Origin: Alistipes sp. | Lineage (GTDB): Bacteria > Bacteroidota > Bacteroidia > Bacteroidales > Rikenellaceae | Direction of reading: 5' to 3' | DNA length: 64,000 nt | Assembly: GCA_022782405.1 (NCBI GenBank) | Contig: JALFNK010000008.1 | Location: 1 to 64,000 of the forward strand | In this document: in pieces, positions 24,282 to 33,215 of the stretch | Position numbering within the stretch: the stretch's first letter is position 1 | Layout: every line of letters begins with the position of its first letter | Translations under genes and position numbers: made by a program | The notes under the pieces: generated by a model | Databases searched by the model: none | The model's input: only the letters and a program-made list of their open reading frames with translations | Told to the model about the DNA's origin: nothing

Positions 24282-26510
24282 ATGGAACTGAACAAAACCT
24301 TCATCGACGGGCTTTGGAGCAAAGAGATCAACGTAACGAGTTTCGTACAGACGAACATCACCCCCTACCTGGGCGACGCATCGTTCCTGCAGGGACCGAC
24401 CGACCGCACCCGGCACATCTGGAACCTCTGCCTCAAGGCACTCGAGGAGGAGCGTCAGCATAACGGCATCCGCGCACTGGACAACAAGACCGTCTCGACG
24501 ATCACTTCGCACAAGGCCGGCTACATCGACCGCGAACAGGAACTCATCGTCGGCCTGCAGACCGACGAGCTGCTCAAGCGCGCCATCAAGCCCTTCGGCG
24601 GCATCAACGTCGTATCGCGCGCCTGCAAGGAGAACGGCGTCGATGTCGATGAGAAGGTACGCGACATCTTCACCCACTACCGCAAGACGCACAACGACGG
24701 CGTCTTCGACGTCTACACCGAGGAGATCCGCTCGTTCCGCTCGCTGGGCTTCCTGACCGGTCTTCCCGACAACTACGCCCGCGGACGCATCATCGGCGAC
24801 TACCGCCGCCTGGCCCTCTACGGAACGGACCGCCTGATCGAGGCCAAGCAGGAGGACCTGCGCCACCTCACGGGCCCGATGACCGAAGCCCGCATCCGCC
24901 TGCGCGAGGAGGTTGCCGAGCAGATCAAGGCCCTGAAGGACATCCGCACGATGGGCGAATACTACGGACTGGACCTGAGCCGTCCGGCACACTCGGCACA
25001 GGAGGCCGTACAGTGGGTTTACATGGCCTACCTGGCGGCCGTCAAGGAGCAGGACGGCGCCGCCATGTCGCTCGGCAACGTCTCGTCGTTCCTCGACATC
25101 TTCATCGAATACGACCTGGCCCACGGCCTGATCGACGAAACGTTCGCCCAGGAGCTCATCGACCAGTTCGTCATCAAGCTCCGCATGGTGCGCCACCTGC
25201 GCATGCAGTCCTACAACGATATCTTCGCCGGCGACCCGACGTGGGTTACCGAGGCGATCGGAGGCCGCTTCAACGACGGCCGCACGAAGGTTACGAAGAC
25301 CTCGTTCCGCTTCCTGCAGACGCTCTACAACCTCGGGCCCTCGCCCGAACCGAACCTCACGATCCTCTGGAGCCCCGACCTGCCGCAGGGATTCAAGGAG
25401 TTCTGCGCCAAGGTTTCGGCCGACACCAGCTCGATCCAGTATGAGAACGACGACCTGATGCGCGAAGTGCGCCACTCGGACGACTACGGCATCGCCTGCT
25501 GCGTTTCGTACCAGGACATCGGCCGTCAGATCCAGTTCTTCGGCGCCCGCTGCAACCTGGCCAAGGCGCTGCTGCTGGCCATCAACGAGGGCCGCTGCGA
25601 GAACACCGGCACGGTGATGGTCAAGGGAATCCCCGCACTGTCGGAGGGCCCGCTGCGCTTCGAGGAGGTGATGCAGAACTACAAGAAGGTGCTGCATGAG
25701 ATCGCCCGTGTCTATAACGAGGCGATGAACATCATCCACTACATGCACGACAAGTACTACTACGAGAAGGCCCAGATGGCATTCGTCGATACCGACCCGC
25801 GCATCAACCTCGCCTACGGCGTGGCCGGCCTCTCAATCGCCCTCGACTCCCTCTCGGCCATCAAGTATGCCCGCGTTACGGTGCGCCGCAACGAGCAGGG
25901 TCTCTCCGAAGGCTTCGACATCGAGGGTGAATTCCCCTGCTTCGGCAACAACGACGACCGCGTCGATCATCTCGGCGTCGATCTGGTCTACTACTTCAGC
26001 GAGGAGCTCAAGAAGCTGCCCGTCTACAAGAACGCACGCCCGACGCTGTCGCTGCTGACGATCACCTCGAACGTCATGTACGGCAAGAAGACCGGCGCCA
26101 CGCCCGACGGCCGCGCCAAGGGCGTTGCCTTCGCCCCGGGTGCCAACCCCATGCACGGACGCGACAAGAGCGGCGCCATCGCTTCGCTCGCCTCGGTGGC
26201 GAAGCTCCGCTACCGCGACTCGCAGGACGGTATCTCCAACACCTTCTCGATCGTTCCGAAGTCGCTCGGCCCCACCGAGCAGGACCGCGTGGACAACCTG
26301 GTAACGATGCTCGACGGATACTTCACGAAGGGTGCCCACCACCTGAACGTGAACGTGCTCAACCGCGCAATGCTCGAAGATGCCATGGAGCACCCGGAGA
26401 AGTACCCGCAGCTGACGATCCGCGTGTCGGGCTACGCCGTGAACTTCACCAAGCTGAGCCGCGAACACCAGCTCGAGGTCATCAGCCGCAGCTTCCACGA
26501 ACGCATGTAA
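24282..26510 (+). CDS. pflB: Formate C-acetyltransferase (pyruvate formate-lyase)
   Basis: 742 residues, the usual PFL length. Catalyses CoA-dependent non-oxidative cleavage of pyruvate to acetyl-CoA and formate in anaerobic fermentation, using a glycyl radical. The two active-site cysteines Cys406-Cys407 are in [10 protein letters not shown]. The radical Gly717 is in [21 protein letters not shown]-terminal pyruvate/CoA-binding stretches such as [18 protein letters not shown] are typical of bona fide PFL rather than glycerol or choline lyases. The activating enzyme gene follows after 7 bases. The product is oxygen-sensitive in the family, consistent with an obligate anaerobe. Confidence 0.97.
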   Translation: MELNKTFIDGLWSKEINVTSFVQTNITPYLGDASFLQGPTDRTRHIWNLCLKALEEERQHNGIRALDNKTVSTITSHKAGYIDREQELIVGLQTDELLKRAIKPFGGINVVSRACKENGVDVDEKVRDIFTHYRKTHNDGVFDVYTEEIRSFRSLGFLTGLPDNYARGRIIGDYRRLALYGTDRLIEAKQEDLRHLTGPMTEARIRLREEVAEQIKALKDIRTMGEYYGLDLSRPAHSAQEAVQWVYMAYLAAVKEQDGAAMSLGNVSSFLDIFIEYDLAHGLIDETFAQELIDQFVIKLRMVRHLRMQSYNDIFAGDPTWVTEAIGGRFNDGRTKVTKTSFRFLQTLYNLGPSPEPNLTILWSPDLPQGFKEFCAKVSADTSSIQYENDDLMREVRHSDDYGIACCVSYQDIGRQIQFFGARCNLAKALLLAINEGRCENTGTVMVKGIPALSEGPLRFEEVMQNYKKVLHEIARVYNEAMNIIHYMHDKYYYEKAQMAFVDTDPRINLAYGVAGLSIALDSLSAIKYARVTVRRNEQGLSEGFDIEGEFPCFGNNDDRVDHLGVDLVYYFSEELKKLPVYKNARPTLSLLTITSNVMYGKKTGATPDGRAKGVAFAPGANPMHGRDKSGAIASLASVAKLRYRDSQDGISNTFSIVPKSLGPTEQDRVDNLVTMLDGYFTKGAHHLNVNVLNRAMLEDAMEHPEKYPQLTIRVSGYAVNFTKLSREHQLEVISRSFHERM

Positions 26511-26517
26511 CAACGGA

Positions 26518-27243
26518 ATGCTGCGCGTACACTCCTACGAATCGATGGGAACTTTCGACGGGCCGGGACTCCGGCTCGTCGTCTTCCTGCAGGGCTGCAA
26601 CTTCCGCTGCCTCTACTGTGCCAATCCCGACACGATCGAGGCGTGCGGCGGCAAGATGACCGAGGCGGCGGAGATACTCCGCATGGCCGTGGACCAGAAA
26701 CCCTTCTTCGGGCGGCGCGGCGGCATAACCTTCTCGGGCGGCGAGCCGACCTTCCAGGCAGCAGCGCTGCTGCCGCTGGTGCGGATGCTCAAGGAGGAGG
26801 GAATCCACGTCTGCCTCGACTCGAACGGCGGAGTATGGAACCCTGCCGTCGAGGAGCTGCTCGGTGCGGTCGATCTGGTGCTGCTCGACGTCAAGCAGAT
26901 CACGCCGGAGCGCCACCGCCTGCTTACGGGCCGCGAGAATACACAGACGCTGCGCACGGCAGCCTGGCTGGAGGAGCATGCAAAGCCCTTCTGGCTGCGC
27001 TATGTTCTCGTTCCGGGGTACAGCGATGCCGAAGAGGATATCCGCGCGCTGGGCGAACGGCTGGGCGGATACCGCATGATCGAGCGGGTCGAGCTGCTAC
27101 CCTACCATACGCTCGGCGTACACAAATACGAGGCCATGGGGCTCGAATACCGGCTCCGCGACGTCCGGGAGAACACGCCCGAGCAGACAGACCGCGCGGC
27201 GGCCCTGCTGCGGGAGTATTTCACCACGGTCATCGTAAACTGA
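26518..27243 (+). CDS. pflA: Pyruvate formate-lyase activating enzyme (radical SAM)
   Basis: 241 residues. The radical-SAM cluster motif C-x3-C-x2-C is in GCNFRCLYCANPDT; GGEPTFQ gives the SAM-binding GGE motif. The N-terminal SYESMGTFDGPGLRLVVFLQGC is a hallmark of PFL activases. Role: reductive cleavage of S-adenosylmethionine to install the glycyl radical on PflB. It is separated from pflB by only 7 bases, so the two are surely co-transcribed. It lacks the extra ferredoxin-like clusters found in activases of other glycyl radical enzymes, supporting the PFL assignment. Confidence 0.96.
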   Translation: MLRVHSYESMGTFDGPGLRLVVFLQGCNFRCLYCANPDTIEACGGKMTEAAEILRMAVDQKPFFGRRGGITFSGGEPTFQAAALLPLVRMLKEEGIHVCLDSNGGVWNPAVEELLGAVDLVLLDVKQITPERHRLLTGRENTQTLRTAAWLEEHAKPFWLRYVLVPGYSDAEEDIRALGERLGGYRMIERVELLPYHTLGVHKYEAMGLEYRLRDVRENTPEQTDRAAALLREYFTTVIVN

Positions 27244-27319
27244 CATGACAAAATCCATTCCATCGGAAATCCGGAACCGAAAGCGCACCCGAAAAGCGCC
27301 CAGGCTCCGGATTTTTTCG

Positions 27320-27327
27320 TACCTTCG
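27320..27327 (+). promoter_or_regulatory. -7-like promoter element of the acyltransferase gene
   Basis: TACCTTCG is a one-base variant of TAnnTTTG, 23 bases before the ATG at 27351. Confidence 0.45.
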
Positions 27328-27350
27328 CCGGAAATCAACTCCATCAAAAG

Positions 27351-28499
27351 ATGTCCGAACTGCCCACACTCAAAACCGCCGTCCGCGAACGCATCGGGTG
27401 GATCGATCTGCTGCGCCTGCTGGCCTGCTTTCTGGTCGTTTTCTCCCACTGCTGCGATCCCTATGTCGCGGTCTTCGACAATGACCGTCCTACGTTTCTC
27501 TACGGAGTCTTTGCCGGAAGTCTCGTCCGCTGCTGCGTCCCGCTCTTCGTCATGATGACCGGCGTGCTGCTGCTCCCCGTGAGGGATGATATGGCGGCCT
27601 TCTACCGCAAACGCATCGGTCGCATTCTGCTGGCACTGGTCTTCTGGTCCGTAGCCCTGCCGTTGCTCTACGCTCTATATGTGAACTGTATTGCCGACAG
27701 CACGTCGCTCGATGCGACCTGCTATACATGGGAGGCTCTCGGGCCAAAACTGTGGAGCTTTCTCCTGAACTTCACCTACGAGACCACCCCGCTCTGGTAT
27801 CTCTACATGCTTGTGGGGCTCTATCTCATCATGCCCGTCGTGAGTCCCTGGCTCGAGCGGGCCTCGCGCCGCGACCTGCGCATCCTGCTCGGCATCTGGC
27901 TCCTCACGCTCCTGCTCCCCTACATCCGCCTCTTCGCCCCGATGATCGGCTATGCGGGCAACTACGGCAACATGGGTCTCTACGGCGTCTGCGACTGGAA
28001 CGAATTCGGCTCCTTCCACTACGTCTCGGGGTTCGCCGGGTACCTCCTGCTGGCCTACTACCTGCAGCGCTTTCCGCCCCGCTGGAGCCGACGGCGCCTC
28101 CTGGCCTGCTGCATCCCGCTCTTTATGGTCGGATACCTCATCACGGCCTTCGGTTATGTGGCCCTGCAGAGCCGTTTCCCGGGAGACTACGCCTACCTCG
28201 AGATCATCTGGTACTTCGCCGGACTCAATGTCTTCATGATGACCCTGCCGGTATTCCTCATCGTGCAGCAGAGCGGCCTGCGACCCCGGCGGTGGCTTTC
28301 GACGCTGGCCGGCGCCACTTTCGGCATCTACCTATGCCACTTCGTTTTCGTACAGATCGGCTACGATCTGGTGCAGCGCATTCCCGGGCTGCCGGTACCG
28401 TTCCGCATCCTGCTGATCGCCTGCAGCGCCTTTGCCGTAAGCCTGCTTCTTGTGCGGTTGCTGCAACGCAGCCGCCTGACCCGCCGGCTGGTGAATTGA
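27351..28499 (+). CDS. Membrane acyltransferase, OafA/Acyl_transf_3 family
   Basis: 382 residues, about ten hydrophobic helices. The N-terminal helix begins IGWIDLLRLLACFLVVFSHCCDP, the family signature (R/D-x-L-R...H) carrying the catalytic His in FSHC. RKRIGRILLALVFWS and a late TFGIYLCHFVFVQ also match. Family role: transfer of acetyl or other acyl groups to extracytoplasmic sugars (O-antigen, capsule, peptidoglycan). Target unknown here, since no glycan cluster adjoins it. It appears monocistronic with its own promoter-like box and a strong terminator. Confidence 0.86.
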   Translation: MSELPTLKTAVRERIGWIDLLRLLACFLVVFSHCCDPYVAVFDNDRPTFLYGVFAGSLVRCCVPLFVMMTGVLLLPVRDDMAAFYRKRIGRILLALVFWSVALPLLYALYVNCIADSTSLDATCYTWEALGPKLWSFLLNFTYETTPLWYLYMLVGLYLIMPVVSPWLERASRRDLRILLGIWLLTLLLPYIRLFAPMIGYAGNYGNMGLYGVCDWNEFGSFHYVSGFAGYLLLAYYLQRFPPRWSRRRLLACCIPLFMVGYLITAFGYVALQSRFPGDYAYLEIIWYFAGLNVFMMTLPVFLIVQQSGLRPRRWLSTLAGATFGIYLCHFVFVQIGYDLVQRIPGLPVPFRILLIACSAFAVSLLLVRLLQRSRLTRRLVN

Positions 28500-28520
28500 A
28501 ACGATTGGCCGAAAAGGCAA

Positions 28521-28549
28521 ACAGCCGGGCTTGCGCCCGGCTGTTTTTC
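28521..28549 (+). terminator. Terminator after the acyltransferase gene
   Basis: A perfect 10-base stem (28521-28530 with 28535-28544), loop TTGC, followed by TTTT. It lies 22 bases after the stop and also faces the end of the convergent hexosaminidase gene. Confidence 0.88.
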
Positions 28550-28575
28550 CTTGCACTTGTTGCAGAGGAGGTCTT

Positions 28576-30651
28576 CTACTGCACGACAAGCTCGTCGACG
28601 AAGAGCCAGCCGCCGGGAATGCCGCCGCTGCGCGCCACATAGCGGATGTAGCGCACCTCGGCCGCTCCATCATAGGCAAAGGTCTTGAAGAGCAGGTCGG
28701 GGCACTTGGGCGAGATGTCGTTGTGCACGGTGGTGAGCCGTTCGTACGCCTCACCGTCCTGCGATCCGTAAATCTCCACCTGCCGCGGCATCCAGACATA
28801 GGGGCCTGCCGACTGCATGAAGGTGGCCCCTATGTAGTGCACCTGCTGCACACGGCCCAGATCGACCGTAACATCGACATCCGAATCGAGGAATCCCAGC
28901 CATCGGCGGTCGCCGTAGGTCCAGCCGCCCAGCACGCCATCGGTCAGCGTCGCGGCACCCGAAGCGGCATACTGCCGGCTCCACGGCATCGCATAGTGCA
29001 CCGTGCATCCCTCGGCCAGATGGTGTTTCGGGGCAAGGCTCTCGGGCCGCTCGCCGTATTCGGTCCGCAGGTCGAAAGGTTCGTAACCGCGTGCACGCAG
29101 CTGCTCCGACGCCTCGAGGGCCCGGGCATGGAACGCATCGTAGGACTTGCGCTCGGGAAGGCTCCACCCCACCTCCGAAAGGGCCATCAGCCGCGGCCAC
29201 ATCATGTATTCGTAATGGGCGTCCGTGGGGATCCATTCGGCCCACAGGTTCGCCTGCACGCCGAGCAGCAGCCGCTCCTGCTCGGGGGTCATCTCTTCCG
29301 ACACGGGTTCGAAGGAGTAGACCTTGCGCAAGGGCGTATAGCCGCCGATCGAGGCGGGCTGCGTGAAGGGGGCATCCTGCGTATAGTCGAGATAGCAGAA
29401 CTCCCCGGGCGAGAAGATCGCCCGGTGGCCGGCACGGAGGGCCTTCATGCCCCCCTCGACTCCGCGCCATGACATGACCGTGGCATTCGGAGCCAGCCCG
29501 CCGTCGAGAATTTCGTCCCAACCCAGCAGTTTGCGGCCGTGGGCGTTCAGATAACGCTCGATGCGGTGGATCAGGTAGCTCTGCAGCTCGTCCACATCCT
29601 GCAGCCCCTCGGCCTGCATGCGGGCCTGACACTTCGGGCAGGTGCGCCAGGCCGACTTCCCGGCTTCATCGCCCCCGACATGGATATACTCCGACGGGAA
29701 AAGCTCCATGACCTCCCCGAGGACATTCTCCAGGAACTCGAAGGTCTGCTCGTTGCCCGGGCAGAGGTCGTAATCCTTGTAGGGCACACCGGTACATCCC
29801 AACTCGGGATAGGCTGCCGTAACCTCGTCGCTGTGGCCCGGCATCTCGATCTCGGGGATCACCTCGATATGGCGCCGGCGGGCATACTCGACGATCCGGC
29901 GGATATCCTCCTTCGTATAGTAACCGCCCCGGGCCTGCGGGTCATCCGCCTCGCAGTAGCGGCGGTCGCCCTTCCACCAGCTCTCCCAATCCGCATAAGG
30001 GCGCCAGGCAGCCAGCTCCGTCAGACGGGGATAGCGCTCGATCTCCAGACGCCAGCCGGCGCCGTCGGTCAGGTGCATGTGCAGGCGGTTGAGCTTGAAG
30101 AGCGCCATGGCGTCCAGCTGCCGCTCGACGAACTCCACGGAACGGAAATGACGGCTCACATCGATCATGAACCCGCGGTAGCCGAAGCGCGGCGCATCCT
30201 CGATCGTACGGCAGGCAATATGCGTCAGGCGCCCGTCATCGCTGATCTGCAACAGGCTCTGCACGGCATAGAAGAGGCCGGCTGCCGTACGGGCCGAAGC
30301 GACGATACGCCGGGGCGTAATCTCCAGCCGGTAGGCCTCGTCCGAAGCAAAACGCCGATCGCCGGGTTCGAGCCGCAACTCGACATCGGGACGCTCCTTG
30401 CCGGCAGGCTGCCAGCCAAGCGTTCCGAGATACGATCCGAGTTCATCGGCAGCCACAGCCTCTCCGCGCGGTGCACGGATCACAAAACGGCAAGGCATCT
30501 CCAGCTCGTAGAATCCCTCGGTCCGGACATCCGATACCGGAGCGGGGATCACCCCGCGCATGGCGACGGCCTCTTCAGCTGCCGAAACACCGGAAAACGG
30601 CACGGTCAGCAGGGCAAAGAGCCATACGGCATACAGTCGGCGGCGTCCCAT
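28576..30651 (-). CDS. Beta-N-acetylhexosaminidase, GH20, secreted
   Basis: 691 residues. The signal peptide (about 1-24, ending GVSAAEE) has no lipobox, so the product is periplasmic or secreted. Residues of about 30-145 are the GH20b domain. The catalytic TIM barrel is about 150-490 (GYRGFMIDVSRHF, HMHLTDGAGWRLEI, EIEMPGHSDE) with the Asp328-Glu329 pair in HVGGDEAGK (substrate-polarising Asp, acid Glu), and MSWRG farther on. The C-terminal ~130 residues look like an F5/8C-type sugar-binding module. It removes terminal GlcNAc/GalNAc from glycans. Its start shares one base with the stop of the upstream GH20 gene (TGATG), so translation is coupled. Confidence 0.94.
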   Translation of the reverse strand: MGRRRLYAVWLFALLTVPFSGVSAAEEAVAMRGVIPAPVSDVRTEGFYELEMPCRFVIRAPRGEAVAADELGSYLGTLGWQPAGKERPDVELRLEPGDRRFASDEAYRLEITPRRIVASARTAAGLFYAVQSLLQISDDGRLTHIACRTIEDAPRFGYRGFMIDVSRHFRSVEFVERQLDAMALFKLNRLHMHLTDGAGWRLEIERYPRLTELAAWRPYADWESWWKGDRRYCEADDPQARGGYYTKEDIRRIVEYARRRHIEVIPEIEMPGHSDEVTAAYPELGCTGVPYKDYDLCPGNEQTFEFLENVLGEVMELFPSEYIHVGGDEAGKSAWRTCPKCQARMQAEGLQDVDELQSYLIHRIERYLNAHGRKLLGWDEILDGGLAPNATVMSWRGVEGGMKALRAGHRAIFSPGEFCYLDYTQDAPFTQPASIGGYTPLRKVYSFEPVSEEMTPEQERLLLGVQANLWAEWIPTDAHYEYMMWPRLMALSEVGWSLPERKSYDAFHARALEASEQLRARGYEPFDLRTEYGERPESLAPKHHLAEGCTVHYAMPWSRQYAASGAATLTDGVLGGWTYGDRRWLGFLDSDVDVTVDLGRVQQVHYIGATFMQSAGPYVWMPRQVEIYGSQDGEAYERLTTVHNDISPKCPDLLFKTFAYDGAAEVRYIRYVARSGGIPGGWLFVDELVVQ

Positions 30652-32978
30652 CAGTTCACGCAGATTTCATCCACGAAGAGAAAGCCCTTCTTGCCGCGGG
30701 CTCCGTGCCATTCGGGGATCGGATTTACGGTCTGCGCCTCGACACGCAGGTAACGGGCCGAGGTCTCGGGGAACGACACCGTGTACTTCTTCAGGGTATC
30801 GGGATCGGCTGCCGTCTCCATCGGAATCTCGATGCGGCCCACCTCGGTGAAGGTTTCGCCATCGTCCGAGGTGCTTGCAACAAGCGTCAGCGGCGGGAAA
30901 ATGTCCTCGCCCTTCGAGACGAGCGTACCGAGGCACACCTCGCTGTATGAAGCGCCCGACATATCGATCACCACGTCCATCGGATCGCCGAACCAACCGG
31001 TCCAGTCGCCGTTCGCATAGCTCATGTAACTCTCCACGCCATCGACGAGCGTAGCCGGAGCACCGAAACGGTACTTCTCCAGCGGCTGGGTACGCATCTC
31101 AACCGAGCGGCCCATCGCCTTGTTGTCGGCAAAAACGCGCTCCAGCACCCGGGAACGGACCTCACCGCGGACAGCAACGGCCTTGAGCGTACAGCCTTCG
31201 CGGATTTCGATCGGAGCGGTATAGAGCGTGCTTTCGGCCGTCGGATCCGTACCGTCGAGTGTATAATGGATCGGCGCATCGCCGAGAGTCGAAAGCGACA
31301 CCTCGACGCACTGTTTCTCGGGATTGCTGTTCACTGCAGCATGTACGCCGAAGACCACGGGCGAATAGTTGTAGCCCATGCGGGTATAGAGATCGACCAG
31401 ACGCGGCAGCGCCCGGGCGAAACGATCCCATTCGCGGCGTCCCTTGTCGCACCACTGCACCTCGCTCAAGGCAGCCATACGCGGCAGCAGCATGTACTCC
31501 AGATGCTCGGGCGAGAGGACATACTCCGTCCAGAGGTTCGCCTGGATACCCAGAATATGGTTGCCCAGCTCCTGCGCAAGCGAATCGGGAACCGGCTCGT
31601 AGGAATAAACCTTCTCGATAGGCAGATAGCCGCCGATACCGAAAGGTTCGTTCTCGACATCGCGGGACTGATAGTAATCGAAATAGAAATGCGTCGTCGG
31701 GGTCATGATCGCATCGTGACCCATTTTGGCCGCGGCGATGCCGCCCTCCGAACCGCGCCACGACATGACGGTGGCATTCGGAGCCAGTTCCCCCTCGAGG
31801 ATCTCGTCCCAACCGATGATACGGCGTCCGTGTTCGTTGAGGAACTTCTCGATGCGGGCCGTAACATAACTCTGGAGGTAGTACTCGGCGGCATGTTTCT
31901 CGTCGCCCTTGATACCCAGTTCGCGGATTTTCGCCTGGCAGACGGGGCACTTTTCCCAACGCACCTTCGGGCATTCGTCGCCTCCGATATGGATATACTC
32001 CGAAGGGAAGAGCTCCATCACCTCCTCAAGGACATTCTCCAGGAATTCGAAGGTCTGCTCCTTGCCCACGCACAGCACATCATCGGCAACACCCCAGCGG
32101 CCCCAGACCTCATAGGGACCACCCGTACAGCCCAGCTCCGGATAGCAGGCCAGCGCAGCGAGCATGTGGCCCGGAAGGTCGATCTCGGGAATCACCGTAA
32201 TGCCGCGGGCTGCCGCATAGGCCACCACCTCACGGATCTCCTCCTGCGTGTAGTAACCGCCGTAGGGCACTCCGTCGTACTGATCCCAGTTCTTCTTGAC
32301 GACCGTACCCTTGCGGATGCTGCCGTACTCCGTCAGACGGGGATAGCGCTTGATCTCGATACGCCAGCCCTGGTCGTCCGTGAGATGCCAGTGCAGACGG
32401 TTGAGTTTATGGAAGGCCATCAGATCGATGATCTTCTCGACCTCCTCCTTCGAGAAGAAGTGGCGCGCCACGTCGAGCATCAGACCGCGGTAGGCAAAAC
32501 GCGGCGCATCGTCGATCTCGACGCACGGCAGCGTCCAGACGGTTGCAGCGTCGGTCTCACCGCCGAAGAAGGCCGCGGGCAGCAGCTGCTTGATCGTCTG
32601 CACGGCGTAGATGAAGCCGGGCAACGACGACGCACGGACGGTAACGCCCGAAGATGCCACGTCGAGCCGGTAGCGTTCGGCGTCGAGCGTCTCGTCCACA
32701 ATGAAGCGGAAGCCTTCGCCGGTCGCCGGATCGGCGACATAGGCCACGGTGCTTTCAGCCTGCGAAACTTCCGACAGACGCGAGGCAAACTCCTCGACCA
32801 CGGCACGCGAAGCTTCGTCGAGGCGCTCGTCGCAGGTGAAGGCAGCACCCGCCACGGCATACGAACCCGAGCGGGGGGTCAGCTCATTGGGATAGGGAAT
32901 CAATTCGTAGGTGTTCGTCTTCCCGGCACAGGAGGCCAGAAGCAGCGACGACACGAACAAGGCAAGCAATCTGTTCAT
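30651..32978 (-). CDS. Beta-N-acetylhexosaminidase, GH20, lipoprotein
   Basis: 775 residues. The lipoprotein signal ends LLASC, followed by AGKTN. Domains in order: GH20b (about 25-150), GH20 barrel (about 155-500; GYRGLMLDVARHF-like start, LHWHLTDDQGWRIEI, EIDLPGHMLA) with Asp334-Glu335 in HIGGDECPK, then a chitobiase-type FN3/beta-sandwich (IHYTLDGTDPTAES) and a C-terminal discoidin-like region. The barrel is close in plan to the downstream GH20 enzyme, so the two are probably divergent duplicates. As a membrane-anchored exo-hexosaminidase it would trim GlcNAc/GalNAc from mucin-type or N-glycans, or chito-oligosaccharides. Confidence 0.95.
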   Translation of the reverse strand: MNRLLALFVSSLLLASCAGKTNTYELIPYPNELTPRSGSYAVAGAAFTCDERLDEASRAVVEEFASRLSEVSQAESTVAYVADPATGEGFRFIVDETLDAERYRLDVASSGVTVRASSLPGFIYAVQTIKQLLPAAFFGGETDAATVWTLPCVEIDDAPRFAYRGLMLDVARHFFSKEEVEKIIDLMAFHKLNRLHWHLTDDQGWRIEIKRYPRLTEYGSIRKGTVVKKNWDQYDGVPYGGYYTQEEIREVVAYAAARGITVIPEIDLPGHMLAALACYPELGCTGGPYEVWGRWGVADDVLCVGKEQTFEFLENVLEEVMELFPSEYIHIGGDECPKVRWEKCPVCQAKIRELGIKGDEKHAAEYYLQSYVTARIEKFLNEHGRRIIGWDEILEGELAPNATVMSWRGSEGGIAAAKMGHDAIMTPTTHFYFDYYQSRDVENEPFGIGGYLPIEKVYSYEPVPDSLAQELGNHILGIQANLWTEYVLSPEHLEYMLLPRMAALSEVQWCDKGRREWDRFARALPRLVDLYTRMGYNYSPVVFGVHAAVNSNPEKQCVEVSLSTLGDAPIHYTLDGTDPTAESTLYTAPIEIREGCTLKAVAVRGEVRSRVLERVFADNKAMGRSVEMRTQPLEKYRFGAPATLVDGVESYMSYANGDWTGWFGDPMDVVIDMSGASYSEVCLGTLVSKGEDIFPPLTLVASTSDDGETFTEVGRIEIPMETAADPDTLKKYTVSFPETSARYLRVEAQTVNPIPEWHGARGKKGFLFVDEICVN

Positions 32979-33056
32979 AACGTATTTTTAGAAATTAGGT
33001 TTCGGCAAAACACACCGCATCGGAGTCGCCTGTAGGGCTCGGACGCGATCTATCTG

Positions 33057-33064
33057 CAAATATA
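33057..33064 (-). promoter_or_regulatory. -7 promoter element of the two GH20 genes
   Basis: TATATTTG read on the minus strand, 78 bases before the lipoprotein GH20 start. It lies after the susCD terminator, so the hexosaminidases have their own promoter. Confidence 0.6.
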
Positions 33065-33155
33065 ACGGTTTCAGAGGAAGAAACCGCCTTTTCGGACCGG
33101 AATTCCACCGCGGAACGGAAAATTCGGAGACGCGTCTTCCTAAAGGCGCGGGATT

Positions 33156-33195
33156 CCGCAAAAAGGGGTTTGCCGCAATGCAGCAAACCCCTTTT
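33156..33195 (-). terminator. Terminator of the second susCD unit
   Basis: A perfect 13-base stem (33183-33195 with 33161-33173), loop 9 bases; on the minus strand it runs into TTTTT. It starts 20 bases after the SusD stop codon. Confidence 0.88.
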
Positions 33196-33215
33196 CACAT
33201 AAGGCCGAAGAGCGA

